64,000 nt of DNA, taken from positions 3,348,001-3,412,000 of the forward strand of contig NZ_CP086239.1 of assembly GCF_026650985.1 (NCBI RefSeq), in the 5' to 3' direction. The translations under genes and the position numbers were made by a program. Origin of the DNA: Clostridium estertheticum (lineage in GTDB: Bacteria; Bacillota; Clostridia; Clostridiales; Clostridiaceae). Under the pieces are notes generated by a model. It saw only the letters and a program-made list of their open reading frames with translations, made no database searches and was not told where the DNA came from. Positions 8,541 through 16,514 of this stretch are shown here, in pieces; position 1 is the stretch's first letter, and each line of letters begins with the position of its first letter.

Positions 8541-9095
8541 TTATATACTAGCCTTAGATTTATGCTTCACTTTATCAAATGTATAAATTACTAAAGCACT
8601 ACATACAAGCCCTAAAATTGCACCTACTAAAACATCTGTAGGATAATGCACATATAAATATACCCTAGAAAAAGCTATCAAAGATGCTAAACTTATAATT
8701 TCAATAACATACTTTTTAAAATATTTTGCAAGAACCCCTGCAACTGCAAAGGACGACATAGAATGCCCTGATGGAAATGAATAAGATAATGGCCTTTCTA
8801 TTAAAAGGCTCATTGTTGGTATAGTGTCCGATGGCCGCAAACGTTTAAATATATTTTTCAGTATTTCATCACCTAAAATTGCGCTTAGGATTAAAGCTGC
8901 TAAGGCCATAATCCCTATTTTTCTATATTTTTTGTTACTTATAAGTATCGATGCTATTATAATCCATATTATTCCTGCATTTCCCAAGTAACTTGATATA
9001 ACCATAACTTTATCCATAATAATTCCATGCATATTATATTTTATAAACAATAGTATAGAGATATCAAATTTCTGTAGTAGGTACATCATTATCAT
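8541..9095 (-). CDS. PAP2-family phosphatase
   Basis: A 184-residue membrane phosphatase with intact motifs KNIFKRLRPS, PSGHS and SRVYLYVHYPTD. It is a close paralogue of the gene at 5688-6263. The first ATG (9095) lies 4 bases after GGAGG; ATGs two and three codons later would also work. First gene of an operon with the DedA-PAP2 fusion, directly downstream of a two-component system and behind a promoter with paired TTTAAT repeats. Probable job: removal of phosphate from undecaprenyl pyrophosphate, supplying the carrier that the DedA proteins could flip. Confidence 0.86.
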   Translation of the reverse strand: MIMMYLLQKFDISILLFIKYNMHGIIMDKVMVISSYLGNAGIIWIIIASILISNKKYRKIGIMALAALILSAILGDEILKNIFKRLRPSDTIPTMSLLIERPLSYSFPSGHSMSSFAVAGVLAKYFKKYVIEIISLASLIAFSRVYLYVHYPTDVLVGAILGLVCSALVIYTFDKVKHKSKASI

Positions 9096-9145
9096 TATTC
9101 CTCCTTTGATTTCTAGGAGATTATATAATGTCCCCCATGTCTTAT

Positions 9146-9178
9146 ATAATATATTTGCAAGATTAAAATCACATTAAA
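9146..9178 (-). promoter_or_regulatory. promoter with 11-bp direct repeats before PAP2 operon
   Basis: On the minus strand TTTAATGTGAT and TTTAATCTTGC are adjacent (9178 to 9157). A 5-base gap then leads to TATTAT (9151-9146) as -10. The second repeat and the spacing match the dedA promoter at 7102-7134. The neighbouring OmpR-type regulator at 10625-11305 is the natural candidate to bind. Confidence 0.6.
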
Positions 9179-9212
9179 TTATTTCATTCGGAGCTGCAAT
9201 ATTAGATTTAAC

Positions 9213-10622
9213 TTAATAATTAATATTTAATATAACAGTTATCTTTGTTCCAAAACCTTCCGTGCTTTCTGCACTTATAGTTCCTTTATGTACATCCACA
9301 ATTAATTTAGCAATAGATAGTCCAAGACCAGTACCACCTTTTTCTTTAGATCTAGATTTATCAACAGTATAAAATCTTTCAAATATATTTTGTATTTCAT
9401 CTTCTGGTATTCCCATGCCGCTATCACTAACGGTAATTTTTACTGTATCACAATGGATCTCTGAACTTATATCTATTGTGCCTTTTTCTGGTGTGAATTT
9501 AATACTATTATCAATTAATATCCTAAGCATCTGCTTCATCATTTTATAATCTGCAAATATACTAATGGAATCATTTTTGTAACTTGATATTATATGACTA
9601 TGATCTATAAGTTTAGTTTCCCTAATCACTTCGCAAATAAGATCATTAAGCAAGAAATCTTCTTTCTCAATTTTTTGATTTCCGCTACTCCCCTTAGCAA
9701 TAAACAATAATTTCTCAACTAAATTTGCCATATTACTAGTTTCTAGTTTTATAGCATGAATAGATTTTTCTAAGGCTTCTCTGTCATCTTTACCCCATCT
9801 ATCGATTAGGTTTGCATACCCTTGGATAACTGCAATAGGCGTTCTAAGTTCATGTGATGCATCAGACACAAACTGAATTTGCCTATCAAAGGATTTTTGA
9901 AGCCTATCTATCATTTTATTAAAAGTTATACCCAATCTTTTAAGCTCATCATCAGGACCCGCAACCTCAATTCTACCCAATAAATTATTAATACTAATAT
10001 TATCAGCAGCTTTAGTTATTTGATCAATAGGTTCTAACATCTTTTTACTTACGATGTACCCCAATATAATTGAAGCAATCATCCCTATAAAATCAGCTAT
10101 TGCCATTAAAACGAACAAAATTTGCATAAAATTATATTCATTACCCATCCACTTAACAATTTGAATATAAATTACTCCATATTTCTGGGTTTCAATTTTT
10201 AAAATTTTATATACTAGGTGTTTATCATCTTCTTTAATTTTTGTTATTTTATCAAAAGGTTCTTTGCTTATAATATTATAATTAAATTCTTTTGATTTGT
10301 TTAGTATTTTACCATCTTGCTTTAGTATTCTTATTGATATATTTTGTTCTGATGTAACATCTGAAACAATTTCTTTATCTGACAAATCTCCATGCTCATT
10401 CCGAGACACGATATTATTTAATACTATTGTTTTGACATCTTCTATTTGTTTATTTGCCTGACCGTACAAGTAGTATTTTATACCATATAGAATAGAAGCA
10501 TTTAAAATAAGTAATATTAATGAGAACATTACAGCATAAATCACAGTTAATTTCAAAGATATTTTTGCACTTTTGATCATTTTCAAATTCATAATTTTAG
10601 AACTTATAATTTTAAAATTCAT
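9213..10622 (-). CDS. two-component sensor histidine kinase
   Basis: A 469-residue kinase. It has an N-terminal transmembrane helix (about residues 23-50), an extracellular sensor of about 110 residues and a second helix (about 160-190). A HAMP linker with GPDDELKRLGITFNKM follows, then HisKA with SDASHELRTP (phospho-His near 256) and HATPase_c with DNSIKF, DSGMGIP and GGTGLGLSIAK. Its start lies 2 bases after the response regulator stop, so they are cotranscribed. It sits immediately before the PAP2/DedA genes, suggesting an envelope signal such as lipid-carrier stress or a peptide antibiotic; that is inference from context. Confidence 0.92.
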   Translation of the reverse strand: MNFKIISSKIMNLKMIKSAKISLKLTVIYAVMFSLILLILNASILYGIKYYLYGQANKQIEDVKTIVLNNIVSRNEHGDLSDKEIVSDVTSEQNISIRILKQDGKILNKSKEFNYNIISKEPFDKITKIKEDDKHLVYKILKIETQKYGVIYIQIVKWMGNEYNFMQILFVLMAIADFIGMIASIILGYIVSKKMLEPIDQITKAADNISINNLLGRIEVAGPDDELKRLGITFNKMIDRLQKSFDRQIQFVSDASHELRTPIAVIQGYANLIDRWGKDDREALEKSIHAIKLETSNMANLVEKLLFIAKGSSGNQKIEKEDFLLNDLICEVIRETKLIDHSHIISSYKNDSISIFADYKMMKQMLRILIDNSIKFTPEKGTIDISSEIHCDTVKITVSDSGMGIPEDEIQNIFERFYTVDKSRSKEKGGTGLGLSIAKLIVDVHKGTISAESTEGFGTKITVILNINY

Positions 10623-10624
10623 GG

Positions 10625-11305
10625 TTACTCACCTTTAACAACATATCCTACACCCCTTACAGTGGTTATAAGTTTATCCTCAAAGCCATCATCAATTTTG
10701 CATCGTAAATATCTTATAAACACATCTACAACATTAGTATCCCCTATGTAGTCATAACCCCATACCTTTTCAATTAATTGTGCTCTTGTAAGTACAACAT
10801 TTTTATTTATTAAAAGTATTTCTAAAAGGTCAAACTCTTTTTTTGTAAGTTCGATTTCTTTGCTGCCTCTCTTAACATTATGCGCTTTATTGTCCATAAC
10901 TATGTCTTTCACTTTAATCTCATCAGTCTTATTCCCTATAGATGTAGCCCTTTGATACACCCTAATTCTTGCTAATAGTTCTTCTATTGCAAATGGTTTT
11001 GTGAGATAATCATTTGCACCTACATCTAATCCTAAAACCTTATCTGATATATCACTTTTCGCAGTAAGCATAATTACAGGTACGAGCGACAACTGCCTTA
11101 TTCTTCTGCAAACCTCAATTCCATTAAGCCCCGGCAACATAACATCGAGAAGTATTAAATTATACTCATTTTCCTCAGCTATTGTTAAACCTTCTCGTCC
11201 ATCATAAGCAACATCAACTCTATATCCTTCATGACTCAATTCCATTTCAATAAATGTTGACATTAGCCTTTCATCTTCCACTAAAAGAATTCTAAAATCC
11301 TTCAA
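10625..11305 (-). CDS. OmpR-family response regulator
   Basis: A 226-residue regulator. Receiver domain residues 1-115 has the acidic pair VEDE, the phospho-acceptor in LLDVMLPGLNG and lysine in TKPF. A winged-helix DNA-binding domain (residues 130-226) ends VTTVRGVGYVVKGE. The start is TTG at 11303-11305 behind AAGGTG. First gene of an operon with the sensor kinase. Proteins of this class bind 10-11-bp tandem repeats, as found before the PAP2 and dedA genes. Confidence 0.93.
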   Translation of the reverse strand: MKDFRILLVEDERLMSTFIEMELSHEGYRVDVAYDGREGLTIAEENEYNLILLDVMLPGLNGIEVCRRIRQLSLVPVIMLTAKSDISDKVLGLDVGANDYLTKPFAIEELLARIRVYQRATSIGNKTDEIKVKDIVMDNKAHNVKRGSKEIELTKKEFDLLEILLINKNVVLTRAQLIEKVWGYDYIGDTNVVDVFIRYLRCKIDDGFEDKLITTVRGVGYVVKGE

Positions 11306-11452
11306 AATAGCACCTTCCTTTTACGATAATTTAGTGAGAAAACAGATCCCATATACTACTAATATACACTATCTTCCTAGTCTTAGCCATATTTATGAGT
11401 ATTTCATATATGCTCGTTCTTATTAAGACTATTATATTAATAAAACAAATAA

Positions 11453-11496
11453 CATGTAAAAAATACATATGATTTCTCATATGTATTTTTTACATG
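11453..11496 (-). terminator. long perfect hairpin
   Basis: A perfect 20-bp inverted repeat with a 4-base loop (TTTC). The stem itself contains runs of A and T. It lies downstream of the low-complexity gene at 11541-11864 and can serve as its terminator. Confidence 0.65.
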
Positions 11497-11540
11497 AAAT
11501 ATAAACTATGATTATTCTTCTGAAACTATCACTTTTAGAC

Positions 11541-11864
11541 CTACTTTTCTGATATATTAATTATCATTTGTCCTTTTTTTGAAGTAGCGTCAACAGAAAT
11601 ATTACTTTCATCTGATTTATTACTCTTTTTCTCCTTTTGTGAAGGATCCTCATTAGAAAAATCGCCTGAATCTGCTTTACTACTCATCTGTCCTTCTTTG
11701 GGATTATCATTATCTGATTGATCACTCTTTTGTTTCTTTTTCGAAGTATCATCATCTGAAGAGTTTGAACCTACATTAGCTCCCGAAATAGCACCATTAA
11801 AAGGGATTGTAATTTCAATAGTATTTCTGTTTTTTTCTGGTTTTTCTAAATCTTTTTCACCCAT
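11541..11864 (-). CDS. low-complexity Ser/Asp/Lys-rich repeat protein
   Basis: A 107-residue hydrophilic protein without recognisable fold. After a short region with some hydrophobic residues (ITIPFNGAISGANVG), the rest is built of S, D, K, N and E in imperfect units of about 18-20 residues (DTSKKKQ, NPKEGQM, DPSQKEKK, DATSKKGQM), which also show as DNA repeats. No signal peptide, no cysteines. ATG with GGGAGAA upstream. Followed by a strong hairpin, which supports real expression. Function unknown; divergent from the second two-component system. Confidence 0.6.
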   Translation of the reverse strand: MGEKDLEKPEKNRNTIEITIPFNGAISGANVGSNSSDDDTSKKKQKSDQSDNDNPKEGQMSSKADSGDFSNEDPSQKEKKSNKSDESNISVDATSKKGQMIINISEK

Positions 11865-11893
11865 AAATATTCTCCCTTCATATATAAAACTAC

Positions 11894-11921
11894 ACTATAT
11901 ACATAGCGTGCATTATATAGT
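11894..11921. promoter_or_regulatory. inverted repeat between divergent genes
   Basis: ACTATATACAT at 11894-11904 faces ATTATATAGT at 11912-11921, an almost perfect dyad centred between the low-complexity gene (minus) and the two-component operon (plus). It could be an operator; no regulator is assigned. Confidence 0.35.
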
Positions 11922-11966
11922 TTACCCATTTAATTATAAAATATAGTTTATATCGAACATATTTCA

Positions 11967-11995
11967 TTGACTTGGAGAGTTTAATGTATTATAAA
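11967..11995 (+). promoter_or_regulatory. sigma-A-type promoter of second two-component operon
   Basis: TTGACT at 11967-11972 and TATAAA at 11990-11995 are separated by 17 bases, an almost consensus housekeeping promoter about 90 bases before the response regulator start. Confidence 0.6.
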
Positions 11996-12086
11996 TAAGA
12001 TAATTATAATACTAATCATGATGAGACTAATAGTTATTATGACATTAGTAATTATTACAACTACATTATACAAGGAGTGTATAAAC

Positions 12087-12767
12087 TTGAATAATATATT
12101 GATTATTGAAGACGAGGAAAAGATCTCTGAAATACTAAAAGCATATCTCGAAAAAGAAGGCTATAGTGTATATACCTCTACGAAAGGTTTAGACGCAATA
12201 AAACTTTTCGAGAAAATCGAATTTAATTTAGTTATATTAGACCTGATGTTACCAGACATCTCTGGAGAAGAGGTCTGCAGCATTTTAAGAAAAATTTCCG
12301 AGGTACACATATTTATGCTCACTGCCAAAAGCACTTTAGAAGATAGAATAGAAGGCTTAAACCTTGGGGCAGATGAATACTTGGTTAAGCCGTTTAGTCC
12401 AAGAGAATTAACTGCAAGAGTAAATGCTTTATTTAGAAGGATTAATATAAATAAATCCGAAACAATGATTTATAATAACGGAGATTTAGAAATTAATTAT
12501 GACAAAAGAATAGTTAATGTGCGAGGCAACGAAATATCACTTACTCCAAATGAATTCGACATATTACAGATTCTTTCATCTAACGGTGGCAAAGTATTTA
12601 CAAGAGAACATCTCATTGAAAGAATTATGGGGATTGATTTTCAAGGTTTTGATAGAACAATAGATGTACACATTAAAAATATACGTAAAAAGATAGAATT
12701 GGATAGCAGAAATCCTAAATACATAATAACAGTAACTAGAATCGGTTATAAGTTTGGTGGTGATTAA
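12087..12767 (+). CDS. OmpR-family response regulator
   Basis: A 226-residue regulator: receiver domain with IIEDEE, phospho-acceptor in ILDLMLPDISG and KPFS, then a winged-helix domain ending VTRIGYKFGGD. I set the start at TTG 12087, nine bases after AAGGAG (12072-12077). A longer upstream reading would add a 23-residue hydrophobic leader that the family does not have. It pairs with the kinase that starts four bases after its stop. Likely target by position: the SHOCT-domain gene downstream, whose promoter has 11-bp direct repeats. Confidence 0.92.
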   Translation: MNNILIIEDEEKISEILKAYLEKEGYSVYTSTKGLDAIKLFEKIEFNLVILDLMLPDISGEEVCSILRKISEVHIFMLTAKSTLEDRIEGLNLGADEYLVKPFSPRELTARVNALFRRININKSETMIYNNGDLEINYDKRIVNVRGNEISLTPNEFDILQILSSNGGKVFTREHLIERIMGIDFQGFDRTIDVHIKNIRKKIELDSRNPKYIITVTRIGYKFGGD

Positions 12768-12770
12768 TTT

Positions 12771-14138
12771 ATGCAAAGCATAAGAAAAAGATTAAGTATT
12801 ATATTAGTATGTACATCCATACTAGCACTCTTTTTAGCTACACTTTTTGTAAATATAGCAATATCAAAAACCTTTAACAAGTATTTAGTTGAAATACAAA
12901 CTAAGAGGGACACTGGAATAGTAAAATATTTAGAAACAGTGTATGAAAAGAATGGTAAATGGTCAAAAACTTCTGGAATAGAAATTACACATGAAGCCTT
13001 TATGAGTAATTACTGCCTAACTCTTAAGGATATAAATAAAAAAGTTGTTTGGGGAATGAATGCAAATGACATAATTAACAACACTAATACTACTATGCCC
13101 CATAAAAGTAACGGCGTATATACTTTAAGAACTCTCCAAATAAAATATAAAGATAAAATTGTAGGTTATGTAGACATAGGACAAAATGGTCCAGTATTAT
13201 TAACCAGTGATGATATCACTTTCAAGACATCAATAAACAAGGGTATTATTTTAAGTATTATACTCTCACTTTTGATAACAATACTAATTAGTTTGCTTAT
13301 TTCAAAGCAATTTTCTAATCCTCTTAGGCAAGTTTCTAAAATTTCAGTTGATCTCTCAAATGGGAACTATCGTGCACGGTCAAATGACAAAAGCACCATT
13401 TTAGAACTTGAAAATTTAAGAAATAGTATAAATACACTTGGTGAAAACCTTCAAAATCAAGATGCTATTAGAAAAAGATTAATATCAGATATATCTCATG
13501 AAGTAAGAACCCCCCTTAATATTCTTCAAAACAACTTTGAAGCTATGATTGATGGTATTTTTCCAGCAGACAATGAAAGATTAACCTATCTTAACGATGA
13601 GGTTATTAGATTTGGAAAGCTTATAGACAATTTAAATACCTTGAAACAAATTGAAGGAGAAGAAACCGCCTTAAATATGGAAATAATCTCTTTAAAAGAT
13701 ATCCTTACTTTAGTCAAAAAAGAGTTTGAGCTATTATCAGAAAATAAGAACATCACAATGACATTAAAATGTAGCACCAATAACCAATGTGATATTTTGG
13801 GAGACACAGATAAAATAAAACAAGTCATTATTAATTTACTTTCAAACGCGGTTAAATTTACCCAAAATCAAGGAGAAATTAATATTACTTTAAAAGAATC
13901 TAATAAAAAAATAATATTGAAAATTCAAGATACAGGCATTGGCATTAAGGAAGAGGACTTACCTTATATATTTGAAAGACTCTATCGAGGAGATAAAAGT
14001 AGACATGAAATAGAAGGCTCTGGTATAGGCCTTACAATTGTAAGGAACATATTGACCCTCCACAAGGCAGACATAGAAGTAAAAAGTACAGAAGGAGAAG
14101 GAAGTACGTTTATTTTATATTTTAATAAAGTTTTGTAA
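12771..14138 (+). CDS. two-component sensor histidine kinase
   Basis: A 455-residue kinase: transmembrane helix at about 10-32, an extracytoplasmic sensor of some 125 residues, second helix at about 160-180, HAMP, HisKA with SDISHEVRTP (His near 242), and HATPase_c with NLLSNAVKF, DTGIGIKEEDLPYIFERLYRGD and GSGIGLTI. Architecture resembles BaeS/ResE-type sensors. Cotranscribed with the preceding regulator. The ligand is unknown. Confidence 0.92.
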   Translation: MQSIRKRLSIILVCTSILALFLATLFVNIAISKTFNKYLVEIQTKRDTGIVKYLETVYEKNGKWSKTSGIEITHEAFMSNYCLTLKDINKKVVWGMNANDIINNTNTTMPHKSNGVYTLRTLQIKYKDKIVGYVDIGQNGPVLLTSDDITFKTSINKGIILSIILSLLITILISLLISKQFSNPLRQVSKISVDLSNGNYRARSNDKSTILELENLRNSINTLGENLQNQDAIRKRLISDISHEVRTPLNILQNNFEAMIDGIFPADNERLTYLNDEVIRFGKLIDNLNTLKQIEGEETALNMEIISLKDILTLVKKEFELLSENKNITMTLKCSTNNQCDILGDTDKIKQVIINLLSNAVKFTQNQGEINITLKESNKKIILKIQDTGIGIKEEDLPYIFERLYRGDKSRHEIEGSGIGLTIVRNILTLHKADIEVKSTEGEGSTFILYFNKVL

Positions 14139-14222
14139 TTATTATCCAAATATTCAAGGAATCTTAAACAGCAAAGTCACTTGAATTATATCCATAAATA
14201 AGTTTGAAGAGTAGAGAACTCT

Positions 14223-14255
14223 CTTCATATTTTCTTCACAATTACAGTTTATAAT
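14223..14255 (+). promoter_or_regulatory. promoter with CTTCAYA direct repeats before SHOCT gene
   Basis: CTTCATATTTT (14223-14233) and CTTCACAATTA (14234-14244) are adjacent with an 11-bp period. A 5-base gap then leads to a consensus -10 TATAAT (14250-14255). The geometry equals the TTTAAT promoters at 7.1 and 9.2 kb, but the half-site differs, so a different OmpR-type regulator, probably that at 12087-12767, is inferred. Confidence 0.55.
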
Positions 14256-14305
14256 TTAGTTATATTAAGTAAATGAATCTAAACTTATTCAAGGAGGTTA
14301 TTTAT

Positions 14306-14554
14306 ATGTATTGTAATAGATTTTTAGGATCTGGATATGGCACTGGAGGGGGGATGTTTCTAATGATGGTCTTTGGGTTTCTAGTATTTTCAGCATTTGT
14401 TTTTCTAGTTTTCAAACTAATGAAAGTTAATTCGCCTTCATCTTTCTCATCAAGTAATTTGGCTTTAGATATACTAAATGAAAGATACGCTAAAGGGGAA
14501 ATTAATGAAGAAGAATATACTAAAAAGAAAACAATTCTTTCTAGAAAGAACTAG
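14306..14554 (+). CDS. SHOCT-domain membrane protein
   Basis: An 82-residue protein with a glycine-rich N-terminus, one transmembrane helix (about residues 17-40) and a C-terminal SHOCT motif (ALDILNERYAKGEINEEEYTKKK). ATG 14306 is chosen because AAGGAGG lies 8 bases before it. SHOCT domains are short oligomerisation segments common on small membrane proteins. Stand-alone gene behind a regulated-looking promoter next to a two-component system, so it is probably part of that response. Molecular role unknown. Confidence 0.8.
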   Translation: MYCNRFLGSGYGTGGGMFLMMVFGFLVFSAFVFLVFKLMKVNSPSSFSSSNLALDILNERYAKGEINEEEYTKKKTILSRKN

Positions 14555-14594
14555 GAATACTTTCACCCTTACGTTTTCTAAATAACTATTAAAT

Positions 14595-14615
14595 CCAGAT
14601 AGATAACCTATCTGG
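14595..14615. terminator. weak hairpin after SHOCT gene
   Basis: CCAGATAG and CTATCTGG with a 5-base loop. No clear T-run follows on the plus strand, so terminator function is only plausible. Lies between convergent genes. Confidence 0.35.
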
Positions 14616-14763
14616 AAATACTGCTTTTAGAATTACCTTATCATCAATAATTCCTTTTGTTTGTCCACTAATGATGATTTTATTGATACCGATGATGATA
14701 AAATGTTTAGAAGAAGGTAAATCATGTCATGATAAATTCATGATTATATCTATTACGTATTTT

Positions 14764-15894
14764 TTATTTTACTCTTCTAGCTGTTACATAATCATTTCTT
14801 CCCAAAGCTGAAATCTTAATTACATCTCCTGTATGAGGAGCGTGTATATAATTATTATCTCCAATGTACATACCCATATGATGAGGATTTGCAAAGGTTC
14901 CAAAGAACACCAAGTCCCCAGGCTGAAGATTATCCCTCGATACTTCTACACCATCATTTATCTGATCAAAGGTTGTTCTTCCTACAGATATTCCAAAATG
15001 TGCGTATACATATTGCGTAAATCCTGAACAATCAAAGCCTGATGGCGTTGTTCCACCCCATAAATATGGTGTGCCAAGGAAATTAGAAGCATAAGCTATT
15101 ATAGCACCTTGTGATACTGTTGCTCCACCCCTTGAAGGTGTATATGCAGACACTGATTTTTTTAATTCGCTTATTTTCGTTAAACTTTTATTTGCTGACA
15201 CTTGAGGTTCAATTATCTGCATTGAAATATTCTTATTACTTTTACTTTCAGTAATCAATTTATTCTGTAATTCTTTAGCAACAATTTCCTTGTTCCTTAA
15301 TTCAGTTATTAATTTGTTTTGTGACGCTTTAGTAACCATTATTTTATCAATCTTCTGCTTATTTTCTACTTGTAAACCCTGTAATGCTTCCTTTGTATTT
15401 TTCAAACTTTGTTGTTTTTCATTTAATTCTTTTTGTGATGCTTCAAACTTAGCCATTAATTTTTTATCAAACTCTAAAACGGTTTTTATGTTATCTACTC
15501 TTGATATAAAATCTCCAACACTCTCCGAATCCAGTATAATACTCAAATATCCATCGGATCCATTTATGTACATAACTCTCATTCTACTATTAAACAATCC
15601 CTGTTCTCTCTGCGATTCCTTTGCAACCTTTTTAACATCTACTGCAGCAACTTCAATTGACTTTTCAGTTTCAGATATTTTCCCTTTATTCTCTTCTGTT
15701 TTAGTCATGATTTTTTCAATTTCATTATCAAACTCTTCTATTTTCATTTCGACTTGTTCTTTCTCGGTCTTAATTATAGTTAGTGAATCTTTCTGCTGTT
15801 GTAACTTCTCATTTACTGGGGCTGCTAGCACTGTTACATTTGGAATTAAAACCAAAGTTATTACAACTGCAAGGTTTCTCAGGACTCTCTTCAT
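14764..15894 (-). CDS. NlpC/P60 peptidoglycan hydrolase with coiled coil
   Basis: A 376-residue secreted endopeptidase. It has a signal peptide (MKRVLRNLAVVITLVLIPNV, cleavage after VLAAP) and a long coiled coil of heptads (about residues 28-225). The catalytic NlpC/P60 domain (about 255-376) has the nucleophile in FDCSGF and His in NPHHMGMYIG and NYIHAPHTG. Typical of D,L-endopeptidases that cut stem peptides, with the coiled coil acting as an FtsEX-type or self-inhibitory arm (family knowledge, PcsB/CwlO-like). GAGGAG ribosome site. Monocistronic. Confidence 0.9.
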   Translation of the reverse strand: MKRVLRNLAVVITLVLIPNVTVLAAPVNEKLQQQKDSLTIIKTEKEQVEMKIEEFDNEIEKIMTKTEENKGKISETEKSIEVAAVDVKKVAKESQREQGLFNSRMRVMYINGSDGYLSIILDSESVGDFISRVDNIKTVLEFDKKLMAKFEASQKELNEKQQSLKNTKEALQGLQVENKQKIDKIMVTKASQNKLITELRNKEIVAKELQNKLITESKSNKNISMQIIEPQVSANKSLTKISELKKSVSAYTPSRGGATVSQGAIIAYASNFLGTPYLWGGTTPSGFDCSGFTQYVYAHFGISVGRTTFDQINDGVEVSRDNLQPGDLVFFGTFANPHHMGMYIGDNNYIHAPHTGDVIKISALGRNDYVTARRVK

Positions 15895-16076
15895 TGTTAC
15901 ATCTCCTCATTTGTTTATAATTTATAAAACACAAAATAAATATATCAAAAACTTATGTGTTTATTATGAAGATTATAGATATGTATAAAAAGTTTTTATC
16001 TAAATATATCAGTCTAATTTAGTTCTGCAACTTTTCTCTTGATTTCTATACCTATTAAGTAACTAACAATTTCAAG

Positions 16077-16208
16077 TTACTTCTTCTTTTGCTTTGAGGA
16101 ACAATTTCCACATCCACAATCTCCTGAACCTTTTGACTTTAGACTATGATAAATAATATGTCCTGCTATAGCTATAATAAACAAGGCTATTGATACTTCA
16201 ATCCACAT
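16077..16208 (-). CDS. FeoB-associated Cys-rich small membrane protein
   Basis: A 43-residue protein: one transmembrane helix (WIEVSIALFIIAIAGHIIYH) followed by a Cys/Lys tail (SGDCGCGNCSSKQKKK). This matches the FeoB-associated Cys-rich membrane protein family by size and plan. A GGAGG directly touches an ATG at 16215-16217, while the ATG at 16206-16208 lies 9 bases after it, so I chose the latter. Unusually, no feoA or feoB is visible in this window, so it is an orphan here. A metal-binding or trafficking helper is inferred. Confidence 0.65.
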   Translation of the reverse strand: MWIEVSIALFIIAIAGHIIYHSLKSKGSGDCGCGNCSSKQKKK

Positions 16209-16404
16209 AAACTTCATCCTCCCACAATTAACATTAATAAATGTCATAATATCTATTAAACCTTTTTTATAGTGACTAATATCTTTTTTTACTATATCAA
16301 TTTCATGTGTAGATTTTATAAAGAAAGCCTTCGATTTTCACGTTAGGGTCGCTACCTAAGTTAAATCTAATTTATTTTTATTAGATATACCTTCTACATA
16401 ATAT

Positions 16405-16429
16405 CTTCATAAGATTTTAATATAATCAG
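16405..16429 (+). promoter_or_regulatory. promoter of hepT-fix operon
   Basis: A TATAAT at 16421-16426 is preceded by the block TTCATAAGATTT. An almost identical block lies before a TATAAT upstream of menF (33346-33370, minus), suggesting that the two menaquinone operons are controlled together. A mutated copy of this region lies after fixX at 23647-23699. Confidence 0.5.
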
Positions 16430-16514
16430 TATTGTACTTGCAAAACATTTTCAACAGTAGGTACTTAAATTAAAGTATTACTTGATTCCGCAATATAGAA
16501 AGGTGGTGGAAAAT

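Noticed and set aside
12018-12086. Hydrophobic N-terminal extension of the second response regulator
   Set aside because: Family proteins start at the receiver domain; AAGGAG followed by TTG 12087 gives a normal start.
15290-15988. 232-residue open frame on the plus strand opposite the NlpC/P60 gene
   Set aside because: Composition rich in F, S and C typical of the antisense of a coiled coil; the opposite strand encodes a clear hydrolase.
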